From assembly GCA_037367405.1 (NCBI GenBank), contig JAZKJV010000680.1, forward strand, positions 62,001 to 126,000: a stretch of 64,000 nt of DNA. The letters are read 5' to 3'. Below the pieces are notes generated by a model, which saw only the letters and a list, made by a program, of their open reading frames with translations, ran no database searches and had not been told where the DNA came from. Each line of letters begins with the position of its first letter. Position 1 is the first letter of the stretch. Source of the stretch: Ottelia alismoides (lineage: Eukaryota > Streptophyta > Magnoliopsida > Alismatales > Hydrocharitaceae). Made by a program: the position numbers and the translations under genes. This document shows positions 46,743-57,835 of the stretch, piece by piece.

Positions 46743-49443
46743 TAATGAATCGCTAAATGCATGTATTAGTATGGATCCATTCAGCACAAGCACTTAGCAT
46801 ATCATACAGAACTGAATCAATTATCTCTGTGAAGAGTATTCAGCTTTAAATGTTAACCTGAGATGTCCAAGGTCGAACACAAGGACATGAGCCATAATAC
46901 GATTATTTAGATGTTTAGATATCTAGGTTAAGTGATTGATAAATTATTTAGGTCAAAACAATCAAAATAATGCAATCAATGAATGCAAGATAAAATGTAC
47001 ATCACAAGTGCATGCATGACTGAGATAAACATTAATGCATGTTAGAAAATAATGATATGGTGACAACATGATAGCATATGCAGATGCACACATAATTATG
47101 CCCTAAAATGATTCATCAAACGTAAACAATTACCAATTTAATTTGGGTCCAATAAAGTGATTTAATCTAGAGTCAATCGGTATTTAATGAGCATACAAAG
47201 CAAATATATAGACTCTATAAAAATAACCCTTATTTTATTGTCTAATCAGGAAATAATTAATCTCATATCAAAGGCAATCAAACGGGGATCAATATGCCAC
47301 CAAAATCACTTAATTTGAATAAAAGATTCTCAAGTTATTCAACATAGAATCCAGGGCATAAATGGGAAAAAAACATAACATGAAATGTCACAAAATGGTC
47401 ACTGGTGGGACTAAAATGTAATTAGTGAAAATCGATTCATGAAATTATGGAATACCCACCTTAAAGAACAATCAGCGGGGCAAATTTGCAAATTGCCCGA
47501 ACAAGCACGTGCATAACACGTGCAGCCAGGCTCGGGAGGAAGGAGGCTCGATCGCAGGTTGGGAGGCCACGAGGGTGACCTCCATGCCTCGGAGCAGGTG
47601 CGGTTCCAATAAGCCTTTAGGTTGGATGTCGAGTCTAAGATTAAATCCAAATCGTCTGATAAGAGGGATCAGAAGGTGACTACTTATACTTTCTCCACTG
47701 CTAGCCTCCCCTTGTTCGTCGGAAGGGGCTACTCTCCGGTGATGTAGCGAAAGCTCCGGCTTGCTATAACTCCATGTCAGATGGTCGGAGAAGTTCATGT
47801 AGGAGTTAGCGGAGATCCTGATGGAGAGATGGCAATCTGGTAGTGAGTTGAGCGATGGATCCAACCCTCATCGTCATCATCTAGGCTCTAGAACGTGGTC
47901 ACTCCAAGACGTCTAGCCATTGAAGAGAATACGGACCTGCGATGTTAGATGAATAGTTGAAGCTCGCAGTATGTGGGAGGAAATGAGTGGAGGGCGTCGA
48001 AACGAAGAAGGTGAAGCCCTTGAGTGGATTCTTCTCCAGCTCCGTAGGAAAAGAAGGCTTGGGATGGAGAGGGTGGGAGAAGAAGGCGAGTGGGTTGTTG
48101 CACGGAGGTGAGGGATGGTCGGGGATGTTTGGAGTCTTGTCAATCGAAGGTGGAGTTGATCATATACGCCTAATTAATTAATAGAAAATGAAATAAAACA
48201 ATCAAATGAGGTTTACATTTTTGAAGAGTATCACCAGCTATGAAGTGAATGGCTTGGGTTAGGACTCAGATTGAACCATCGATTATCGTTGAATTTCCCC
48301 CAGCCGTGGGGAGCATCTTGAACGACCAAAGATGGTTGTGTCTTGGTCGATCGGCCAAGGTTCTCACCAGATTAAAGATGATCATTGCATCATCGATCAC
48401 ACCTCCCTCTGTCATAAAGAGGTGGAGAGACGCTAGGTCTAGGCCCGCGTAAAGGTGGACAACGGTTTTTGAAGGAGGGAAAGGAGGAAGTTAGTGGAGG
48501 TTTTGTGGTGGTTTCAACCACTACACATGGACGCCACAGTAGCTTCCGATGATTGTGGAGGTTGACGTGAAGGAGGGGAAGTTAGAGGAAGGCAATGGTG
48601 GCAGTTTCGACAGGATAAGGTGAAGATGGTGTCTAGAGAAATGGATCGAAGGAAGCCCGCTCGACTGTTTGCAGAGATGGGATGGGGTTCATGGAGGTTG
48701 GGGATGAAGCAGGAGTCGTTAGATCTAAAAGATCTAACGGCTGTGGTGAATGCGCAGACGAATGGACGAGATGTGTCTGATCATGAGATGATCAGACAGT
48801 GGATGACTAGATACAGATCTGGGGATTAGATTTCTTGATGGAAGGCGATCATGTGGTCCATAGATAAGCCCCAACAAATGGATGAGATGAAGAGGTGGGC
48901 TCATCTGATGGTCAATAATAGATGCTGGTGGCGCCACAAGAAACGGGCCACGTGGTCGTATGAGGAGGCGCCACGTGCCCTAATCAAAATTGAAGAAAAT
49001 AGAAAAATTAGATTAAAATAAAAAAGAATTGGTTAAAGGGAGAATTAGAAAAGGTGATGAACATGAAAGTTGTAGATCTCGATGAGATCTACAACTCTCA
49101 TGTAGAAGTTAAAGAGATCAGAGATCATTTGTACATGGTTAAAAATTAAATACTAATAAAAACCATATAGAACAGTTTTCTTTAATTTTTCTTTTGCTTA
49201 TTTTTTGTATATTTATTTTCTTTTATGTTAATTTATTTATATACAAAATTAATCTAATTTTTATTTGATTTTTAATAAGAAATGAATATATAAGAAATTA
49301 CACCATAATAAAGTTATAATAATATATATTAAATAGTGTTAATTATTTACAACATAGTAATTAGTTAATTAGGTAATGAATCTTGCGATTAACTTAAGAG
49401 AGATAAATATAGTAAATTAAGCCGATAAATCTAGAATTTATCA
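46743..49443 (-). repeat. 5' LTR of element F
   Basis: Colinear with 40843-43575. On the plus strand it starts TAATGAATCGCTAAATGC and ends CTAGAATTTATCA. The palindrome at 49060-49105 is nearly perfect here (ACATGAAAGTTGTAGATCTC and its partner with one mismatch). Confidence 0.82.
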
Positions 49444-50667
49444 AAGCTTCACAAACATTGAGCTCCCTGGACAGGTCACCCAGGTCAAGCGACGACCGGA
49501 GGACCTTTTGGTCCTCAACCCAGACTGCCTCCTCCATCGGTGACTCCTCGATCCTCCAGCTAAGTTCATTTGTTTCTTTTTATCGTTTTCTTGATTTTTC
49601 ACCACGACACTCCCTCAACCTCACTCCGATCAGACCTTCCCCTCACCTTCACCTAACCCACTAGCATCTTCGCACACACTCCGATCATCCCCTAACTTCC
49701 TCCACACCTATAACTGTGTCGCCCCCTTTATTCCACCACCACGATGGAGGAACCCATCAGGTCCCATCCTTATCCACCCTCTGGATCTCCACTCACACCA
49801 CACACTCACCCCATTTGCTTAGGCTATGTTCTTGCTGACCTCTATAGGTCCAAGTATTCACTAGTCGGAGCAAAGGAAGGCACTCCATTCTAGAGTAGGG
49901 GCTCCGATGAGCATCCACCATCTCTGTGATCAGAGCATCGTCTGAGCTCTACCAACCTCCCAAGAGCTTCGCTGACTTCTTGCAGAGCTCCCCAGTGCAT
50001 CCGATGAAGGGGTGGAGCAAGAAGAAAAGTGGTCGGTTCACCGGAGCACCATCATCGCCGCAGTTTGAAGGCAGAGGGCGAAGTGCCTACATAGTACAGG
50101 CATCATCCGATCTCCTCGATTGGACAGTCTTGACGGACTTCTAGCTTCCGTCCTAACCTTAATGGCTTAGTGGGACTGAGCTGCCTTTTGACACATCGGG
50201 ATCTGTCACGTATCCTGACCCTGCAGCCGACCCTTGCCTCATCGCCCGAGCCTAGCCCGTGCACGAGCCATGCGCATGCGGGGTGGGAAATTTGCATATC
50301 GCGACTGTCAAGTCCTCTAAATTGCAACGAAGTCCTTCCCATGCGTGCGTGCCTCATGTATGCACTTGGGAAAATTATAATGGACCCCCGTCAATTTCTC
50401 ATTATTTCATATATGCCCCTTCTATTGACCTTTTATGCATATTTCTCTTTTATTTTGCATGTTTTTTCAATTATGCCCATGGACTATGTTGATTATATCT
50501 CAAGCATCCTAACTTCAATTAAGTTGATTTCAGTTTTGTTTCATTGCTAATTTTATGCTCTTCCTTACGATACATTTTATTCTTTGATTTGATGCATAAT
50601 TTAACATGCTAAATTTTATATGAATTAAGTGTCTTCTGCTCCTCATTTAATATGTTTACGAGAGCTA

Positions 50668-50715
<48 letters not shown>

Positions 50716-51267
50716 GTGCTCTGATTGAGGATGACATTAAAACTCTTTTGGTAGCTCAATGATTGGATTGTTATCAAGCATATTTGCACTTGCATCATTA
50801 TACATCATAGAATATCATTGCATTCTTGTCTTATTGCTAAAAACAAAATAAAAATGTATATTTCTCATCATTTATAGTTTACATTGACCATAATTCCATG
50901 CATCATATACTCTTTCATTTCGTGTACCTCATATATTCTGCATAAAATAAAATAAAATAAGCATTCTAATTTTATGTGCATCCATATCTTGCATCATCAT
51001 TCATATTGCATGTACATTTTGTGATGTTTGCATTATATTTACATAAAGAAGACCTAAATCTAAGATTTTAGTCACTCATTATTAATCAATAATGTTCGAT
51101 TTATAATCAAGGAGGCTTGTGTCCTTGTGTTCGACATTGGTAGACTTGCCAAGTAAAATAATTATCCACCTATTCAAAGGGGTGGTATTCTGCATGACAT
51201 ATGAGATTGTCTCCTATACTATAAAAATACAAATGACATTTTAAAAGATACGGTTTCAAGGTTCATC
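49444..51267 (+). repeat. LTR-like fragment M
   Basis: Resembles the 3' two thirds of the D LTR in order: AAGCTTC..GAGCTCC, a CCAG/CTAAG position, GACCCTGCAGCCGACCCTTGCC near 50217 (compare 23452), then AT-rich DNA with TTTATGCATATTT-like words. A (TA)n run is at 50671-50711. The 5' side is cut by F and the 3' end is uncertain. No gene seen. Confidence 0.4.
50671..50711. repeat. (TA)20 microsatellite
   Basis: About 41 bases of uninterrupted TA dinucleotides. Confidence 0.95.
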
Positions 51268-51950
51268 ACTTTCACAACTGCATGACTGATGAGATAAGCT
51301 GAATTATCACTTGAGGGATTTGGACTGGAGATTTGAGTCTAGATCCGATTTAATTATGCTTGAAGATGGGACGAAGCAAAGAAGGCTTCAAAAAACCTAA
51401 GTGTTAGCAAGACCTAGTCAGTATGCGAACAAGTTCTCATGTTATCATTTGATCTTGACCTATGTGCCAAGGTGTGATGAAACCTAAATAATTGTTTATT
51501 AGTCTGTGCCAACTCTTGGTAAAAGTGGTAGAGCTAGATTTCAAAAAGAAAAGAAAGAAATGTGAATGAAATGATCTCTAAAAATTTCAAAATATCAAGA
51601 GCTTACATAAAAGGCGAGCGCTCCCAACAATTTCAAAGTGTCCACTTGGACCCAAGCTAAATAGGACCCATGAGTCGGGCTAGTACCTTAAAAAGGGTTC
51701 TACATCGTAAGCCATACATGTTTGGGTTAAAGAAGACGCACCCCCGGTGTACTCCCAGAAAAATAAGTACATACGACTCAACAACTCTTGACGGACACAT
51801 TGATCAACAACCAAAAATACATGTGTTGAGTAATAAGGCACTCGAGAGGATTCTTGTTCCAATGTGAGGGAGAGAAGAAAATACACAATCCTATGTCCTC
51901 TATTATCTGGTCTTCCATCTAGATGTTTGTTGTCATCCTCTAAGTAGATA
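51268..51950 (+). mobile_element. Fragment H': 3' region of a C-like element
   Basis: In plus orientation it follows the 3' region of C (inverted complement of about 61040-61720), including the conserved block near 51610-51800 and ending GTCTTCCATCTAGATG. It meets truncated G at about 51950 in the opposite orientation. Its last ~95 bases repeat at 57749-57835. Confidence 0.65.
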
Positions 51951-53700
51951 TGATGCGAGCACAAAGCTGGACTAATCCAATGGAGATCTGAAATATTCCA
52001 TCCAATGGCATTGCAGTTTCTCTCAAGAACCTCTAGCATGCGAGATTCTTGTTCGTTGGTCAATTGCGAACTGAGGATGATCGGAAACATCTGGGGGCCC
52101 GCAAGGAAGGCATACTTCAACATTGAGTGTAAAGCCTTAAGCTCAGGTGGGGTCTGAATCTGCTCTATGACAACCTTTACAATTGCACTGGTAGATGATA
52201 TATGATCTGCATTGTGTGCGATGTCCATCGTGGCTACTATAGGCTCAGCAAGTAAAATCTCATAAAGTTCTGCAACCAATGATCTCTCCTAAAAAGGAAT
52301 GGTTCAACAAGATGTTCAGAACTCTCAACAAATATCTCAGAAATCTTAGTAGGAGGTATCTCATCAGTAATCTCAGAAAAAGAATGCATTTCAAGAATCT
52401 CAGAATTTACCTCCGAAAACTCAGAATGATCCCCAGAATACATCTCAAGTTGTCTATCAACTGACAACTCAGAATGATGATCAAGGGAACTCAAAGTGGT
52501 TGTGCTTTCTAGAAGATCCTTCTGAGAAAGGAACTCCTATGTGTCCTTGAAATCAGTGAATAGGCATGTATCTCGAAACTCAACAAGAAAATCACAATCC
52601 TCAGAATATGGTGTAATTGTCTCTCTCTCTCATATGTTGTTGCTGGTGGCGATAATCACCTAGAATTGGGGATCGTATCTATCTTCACCTTATCACAACG
52701 GGAGTGAAAGATGATCTCTCAAGTACCATAATCAACTACCACTTTGGTCGTTCGGAGGAATGGACGACCAAGTGATCAGGGTATGGAGTAACGGTGCAGA
52801 GGTATATGTATCCATAACAACAAATTAAATGAGAATCTCATTCCTTGCACCGTTACAATAATGTCCTCTAATATGCCACTCAGTTTCTTGATCGACTTAT
52901 CAGCAAACTGAAGGATCATCCTGGTGGATCTAAGAGGCCCCAACCACAACTCTGTGAGTAGCGAGGATGGCACGAGATTAATGGAGGATCCACTATCGAG
53001 AAGAGTATTATCAAATTATTGGTCAAAGATGTGACAACGGATGTGAGGTGCTCTCTTATCTTTCTTTTTTGGTGGACGATTGCTAATGGCATGAACTGTG
53101 GCCAAGGTTAAGATGTGCTTCTCTGTTTTCTTTCATCTGTTCTGCCTTGGTTGATACTTTTGAGTACATGCTTTCATTCCTTTTTTGGTTGCAAGCAGGT
53201 ACTCCATGGCCTTAAGTAGTGACATCTCCATAAAGATATTCTGAAGGATCACTGCCACTCCTCAGATAGTGTTGTTTTCAATTTTGGATTTTTGTAGTTT
53301 ATTCAAAGCTGAAGGAAATGGAACAGAATCAAAAGAAACATCATCTTGCTCATTTCTCTTACTCAAATTAGAGTCACCATATACATTTGGACAATTAGAC
53401 CAGTCTGTACAATGTTATCCAATACAAGAATAAATGAAACAAAAGGGAAAATGGGATGTGCTTCTTAGTATGCTGGTGTAGAAGAAGACTCTGTGACTGG
53501 TGTGTTCTCCTTCATGGATGACTCGGCACTGCATCTTTCTTTATTCTCTTTTTGTCTATTTCATAATAATGATGGTGGAGAAGGTGGTGGTGATGGTGAA
53601 GAAGAAGATGGTGATACTCCAAGATCAGGCTCTGTTACACCGGATTGCTACTCAACTGGTGAAGAAGAAGAGGACACAAAATATGAACAAGTGACATAAA
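51951..53700 (-). pseudogene. Protease and pre-RT linker remnant of G
   Basis: Read leftwards on the minus strand: a region rich in Thr/Pro/acidic codons near 53690-53480; text like that before the protease near 53340-53210; an intact active-site motif LLDSGSSINL with Asp codon ending near 52997; a flap-like segment MILQFADKSIKK near 52920-52870; an acidic Ser/Glu stretch (HSEFSEVNSEILEMHSFSEI) near 52400; then the linker LKYAFLAGPQMFPIILSS and CNAIGWNISDLHWISPALC, ending LEDDN at about 51960. Reverse transcriptase does not follow. Several frame changes and stops separate the pieces. It matches E piece by piece and stops at the same residue. Confidence 0.72.
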
Positions 53701-53819
53701 ATATGAAGACGAGATATGTGACAAAAAATAAGAAGATAAAAATAAAAAGAAAACAACCAGGTATCTACAACCACGAGTAGTTGGCTATAAGAAAAAAAAC
53801 TAGCTACCTTCGTCGTACC

Positions 53820-53837
53820 TCCCCGGCAATGATGCCA
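53820..53837 (-). other. Primer-binding site of G (tRNA-Asp)
   Basis: On the minus strand TGGCATCATTGCCGGGGA, two bases from the LTR, three changes from the A site, all of C-to-T or G-to-A type. Confidence 0.85.
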
Positions 53838-53839
53838 TT

Positions 53840-56800
53840 TGTTGAGAAAGTTTGAGGTTTAAATTAAGATGGAATTAATGGAATGTCGTTGCATCCCTAA
53901 AAATCCCTCAACAAAAATTTCATTGATTTCTCAAGCTAAGATAAAATAAAGAAAAGCCAGCAAGAGAATTTTGCAATTTAATTTACATGTATAGCGTACA
54001 TGATCGAAGTCAGAAGGCTACAAAAATCCCAAGGGTTATTTAATTCAATGAAAAACAATGAAATAAATGAGGAAATTATATGCACGCTACTCTTGGTTTT
54101 TGTGGATTTTTTTATTTTTTTCAAATTTTAATTTTTATAATTTTCTATTCTTATCTGATTTTTCTTTTTTAATGATTTTTAAATTTTTGTATATGTTTCA
54201 AATTTTTAAAAATAAAGAAAATAAAAGAAATAGAGATAGAAATAAGAAAAAGGCAACTTTTTAGATTTTTAAAGTTTAGCAAAAATAGAGTGAAAATTAA
54301 AATAAAAATATTTTTGCGTTATTGAAATTTTTCTTATGTTTTTTATTTTTCCAGATTTTTTAGATTTTTAAGGGTTTTCACATAAATAAAAAACATGAAA
54401 ATGATAAATAGAAAATGTTGTAGATGATTTTGGATTTTAAAATAGAAAATAAATTTCAAAATTAGGGAAACATACATAATCAGAAAGAAAATCTTTTTAT
54501 TTTTCATAAAGCATTGTTGCAAATTTTTTGGCTTTTCAATGATTTAATATGAACTTTTTAAGTGATTTCAACGTTTTTCCTATTTTTTGATTTTTATGAA
54601 GAATTAGTGAATGAAAATGGGTCAGCAAATAAAACAAATAAAAATAAACAGCTAGGATTTCTGTATTTTTTGAAAAAGTTTTTATAATTTATCGTTTTTT
54701 TAATGCAAACAGGAGATATTTTTGATGTTTTTGAATTATTAAAATATAAAAAATGATTAAAATGCAGAATGAAAATTTGTGATGAAATGATGAGTTAACA
54801 GGAGGTTAAGGTAATTTTTACGGATTTTTAATCAGGTTTTGCTATTGTTAATTCAATTTTATACACAAAATAAAATGCAGACTCACAAGGGTATATATGC
54901 AAAGAAAATTAGTTTAAGGACTAATTGAATAACAAATAAATAAATGGAGGATTGTATAATGAAACTTTCCCAGAAAAACACGTGATGGTGCATGTGAGTC
55001 GTATTGGATTGGACCTAAATGAGAATATTTATTTTGTAGGTACCAAATTATAACACATAAACATGCAGAATTTTATTGCTAAAATACCCAAGAAAGCACA
55101 AAACAATGCACGTGTTGCAATTCAAAGTGGACTAAAACAGGAATAAATTAAATAACAGGGAAAATATGTGAATGGTCTAATGACTACAAGCACACACGTG
55201 TCCCAAGTGGACTTATTTTCAAAACTAAAAATAGGTAGGGGTTTAAGCACAATTATTCTACCATTCCACATGATCATTTATACAATTGGGATGTATCTGC
55301 ACCTCAGATCTGATGGCTGAGGTTGAAGCACACTCGAGCAGCGCAGATTCAATCTGGAGCTTCAATCCACATCGAGGATTTGGGCGTGTAACTAGATAGC
55401 GAGGATGAAACTAGCAATGGATGATCATGATCGTGTGATTCTGAAGACCCATAGAACTCGGTTGAAGGTGCTGCTGGATGAGTTTCAATCGGCAAAAGAT
55501 TGCTCGATCTCCAGTCGCATCTCCTCTTGAGGGTCTCAAAACTCTCCCATGACGGCCCTCTCTTGATCTGAGATGATTTTAAGGTGTAAGGTCATATGAT
55601 CCCTCTCTTGGATGCTCAAATGGTTTGCAGGTGGAAGAAGTACTCCAAGTTGTGATCAACAATCCCAATCACGCTCCAAGGCCATGCGATGAATTGCTCT
55701 CGCTCGGAGGCTCGCTCCGGTTGAGTTATTGTCAAAAAATACAGAAATGGGCACGAATGAATCAACTCCGTGAAGGGTGGTCGGAGATGAGTCGAAATCC
55801 AAATCTAGAACGATTTGAGGGTCAGGAGATGGAGAGAAAGATGAAGAAGCAATGGCGAGCGTGAATGTGAAGTCGTAATGGAAGAAGGTGATCAGATGAA
55901 CTCCGATGTTGCAGATCGGAGCTAATGGGTGAAACTTGAATCCAAGCTAATACAAAAGAATTACAATAAAATTAAAAAAGCAAATCAAACGGAAATCAAA
56001 CCTAGACTACCTACGGATGGATAAAATAGATCACGTCCTCTATCTGTTGCGAATAGCAGAGAAGCTTAAACGTTCCCGAAGGAGTTTCGGCGAGCGTACT
56101 GGATCACGATCTCCAAGCACTTTCACGCACTCCCAGTAGTGGGTGAAGGTCTCTATCACCTCGCTTCGACTCCAGAGACCAGATTCGGGAAAAAAATGGT
56201 GGAAAAAGGATCAACCAGAGCTTGTAAAGATCTATAAGTATAAATAAGAATTGGCTCATTCTAGATTAGAATTCAAAAAGTGAGAAAATCGAGGTAAGAT
56301 CGCGGGAGTTAATGGTTGAGCGATCAAGTTGGATGTTATGGCTAACTAAATGGAGAAGAAAGTGGGGTGATTTGATGAATGAGACATGCAGGAAAAATTA
56401 GCGAAGAACGGCTAGCACGAGAGAGCAAGAAATGCGGGGAGACTAGGGAGTTGACCCAGGTCAACAGACCTGGGATTGATCATTTAGAGCACTCGATAAT
56501 AAAAGACAAAAATACTAAACGACAAAATAAGTAAATATGTGGAACTGATTCAAAATAAAATGGAAATTTAATTCAAATGAAAAATTTTTAAAATAGAAAA
56601 TGTTAATAATTTAGTTATCTTATTTTTGGTGATTTTTAATGAATTAAATAAAATATATACATGGGTATAAATAAATAAAGCATGTTATTAACATGCACAT
56701 ATGCCTATATTTACAACACCTTGATTTCTAATTTATTATTTTTACAAAATATTCATAAATTAATAGTTTATTAATTTACAATAATTTATACAAATTTTAA

Positions 56801-57748
56801 AAATGTTTTTATTTCATTTTTTTCGAATTAATTTATTAGGGTAAATAAATAAAAGTATTTTACAATATACATACTAATACATGTACAATATACAAGATTT
56901 TATTTTTGTTGGTTTTTGATTTGTGATTTTTATTTTTATTTTATATAAGTCAAATACAATATTTTCAAATAGTTAAAAATACAATTCATACAAAATATAA
57001 AGACAATATATATTTACAAATACTTTACAAATAATATACAATGTTATAATATACTACAGTACCCCAAAAAGTCATATTTCACACCTTAACTCTGATTTTT
57101 ATAAAACCACCTCCATTTTAAATAAATTTAATTTGGAGTACAATGACAGTGAGTTTGATTAATTTTGATTTTTGGTGGAGAAGATAATGATTTAACAAAT
57201 TGAGCTTTGAGGCTTTTCAGAGTGTTGTTATTTACACAATGTAGATTGGTTGTTCTTATAATTATTTTTATTATTTACAAAATATTTTTATATACAAGTT
57301 TCAAGAAGAAAATAATTTTATTTGAGGTGAATTTGGTATAAATAAATTAGTGTAAAGAATATGCATTATAGACAGTAATATACAAGTGATGAATATACAC
57401 AAATGGGGATTGATTTTCTGAATTTTTGGTATTTTAGACAGTAATATAAAAGTGAAGAATATGTATTAAGGCCTTATCTCACCCTACTTTATTCCTTGTT
57501 GATTAGATCAAGTCTTGACCCAATCTCGGGAAAGAGTCAGTCTGTATCTATCACATATATAGAGTCTTTGATTTTCTTTTTTTTCCTCTATATCTTTATT
57601 TATTTATTTTAGATTAAAATAGTGATAAATATACAATATTTACACAAGAATTAACATTAGTAACAGAAGGGATTTTATTGATATTTATAGGTGTTAAGGG
57701 ATTTTGAGCTAAATAAATGAACAAAGATGATGAAATGCAAATTCATCA
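53840..57748 (-). repeat. 5' LTR of element G
   Basis: 3909 bp; on the plus strand TGTTGAGAAAG...GCAAATTCATCA. Much of it is AT-rich (54100-54900, 56500-57470). CACGTG motifs occur near 54978, 55110 and 55195. The block at 57060-57190 corresponds to the shared U3 segment (AGTGAGTTTGATTAATTTTG). No gene is seen. Confidence 0.75.
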
Positions 57749-57835
57749 CAAAGCACTCGAGAGGATCTTAGTTCCAATGTGAGTGAGAGAAGAAAATACA
57801 CAATCATATGCCCCCCATTATTTGGCCTTCCATCT
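57749..57835 (+). mobile_element. Fragment H: remnant of a C-like 3' region
   Basis: CACTCGAGAGGATCTTAGTT to GGCCTTCCATCT matches H' at 51840-51945 and the inverted complement of C near 61040-61120. It lies between G and C and was evidently the target of C; CATCT (57831-57835) should be C's target duplication. Confidence 0.7.

Larger units (their letters stand above)
40843..49443 (-). mobile_element. Element F: non-coding LTR retrotransposon
   Basis: Two LTRs (40843-43575 and 46743-49443) flank a 3.2-kb interior with no recognisable protein. Minus orientation follows from the polypurine tract at 43576-43587 and the hairpin array order. The LTRs differ at well over 10% of positions in the first ~150 bases by eye, so this is much older than A or D. 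A target duplication is not convincing (GTGCT against AAGCT). Confidence 0.8.
51951..57748 (-). mobile_element. Element G: 3'-truncated protease-only LTR retrotransposon
   Basis: On the minus strand: 5' LTR (53840-57748), tRNA-Asp primer site (53820-53837), about 120 bases of leader, a decayed protease region and linker, then an abrupt end at about 51950. No polypurine tract or 3' LTR is present. The LTR start (TGATGAATTTGCATTTCATCA-type) is closest to A. Confidence 0.7.

Noticed and set aside
40838..49448. Target duplication for F (GTGCT against AAGCT)
   Set aside because: Only the last three bases agree; not enough to claim.
51680..51960. Continuation of the G linker frame past LEDDN
   Set aside because: It reads across a rearrangement into antisense C-like DNA; the open frame is accidental.
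53493..53699. Plus-strand acidic frame (GEGGGDGEEEDGD)
   Set aside because: It is the antisense of the decayed G protease leader, where Ser/Pro/Thr codons on the minus strand read as Gly/Glu/Asp.
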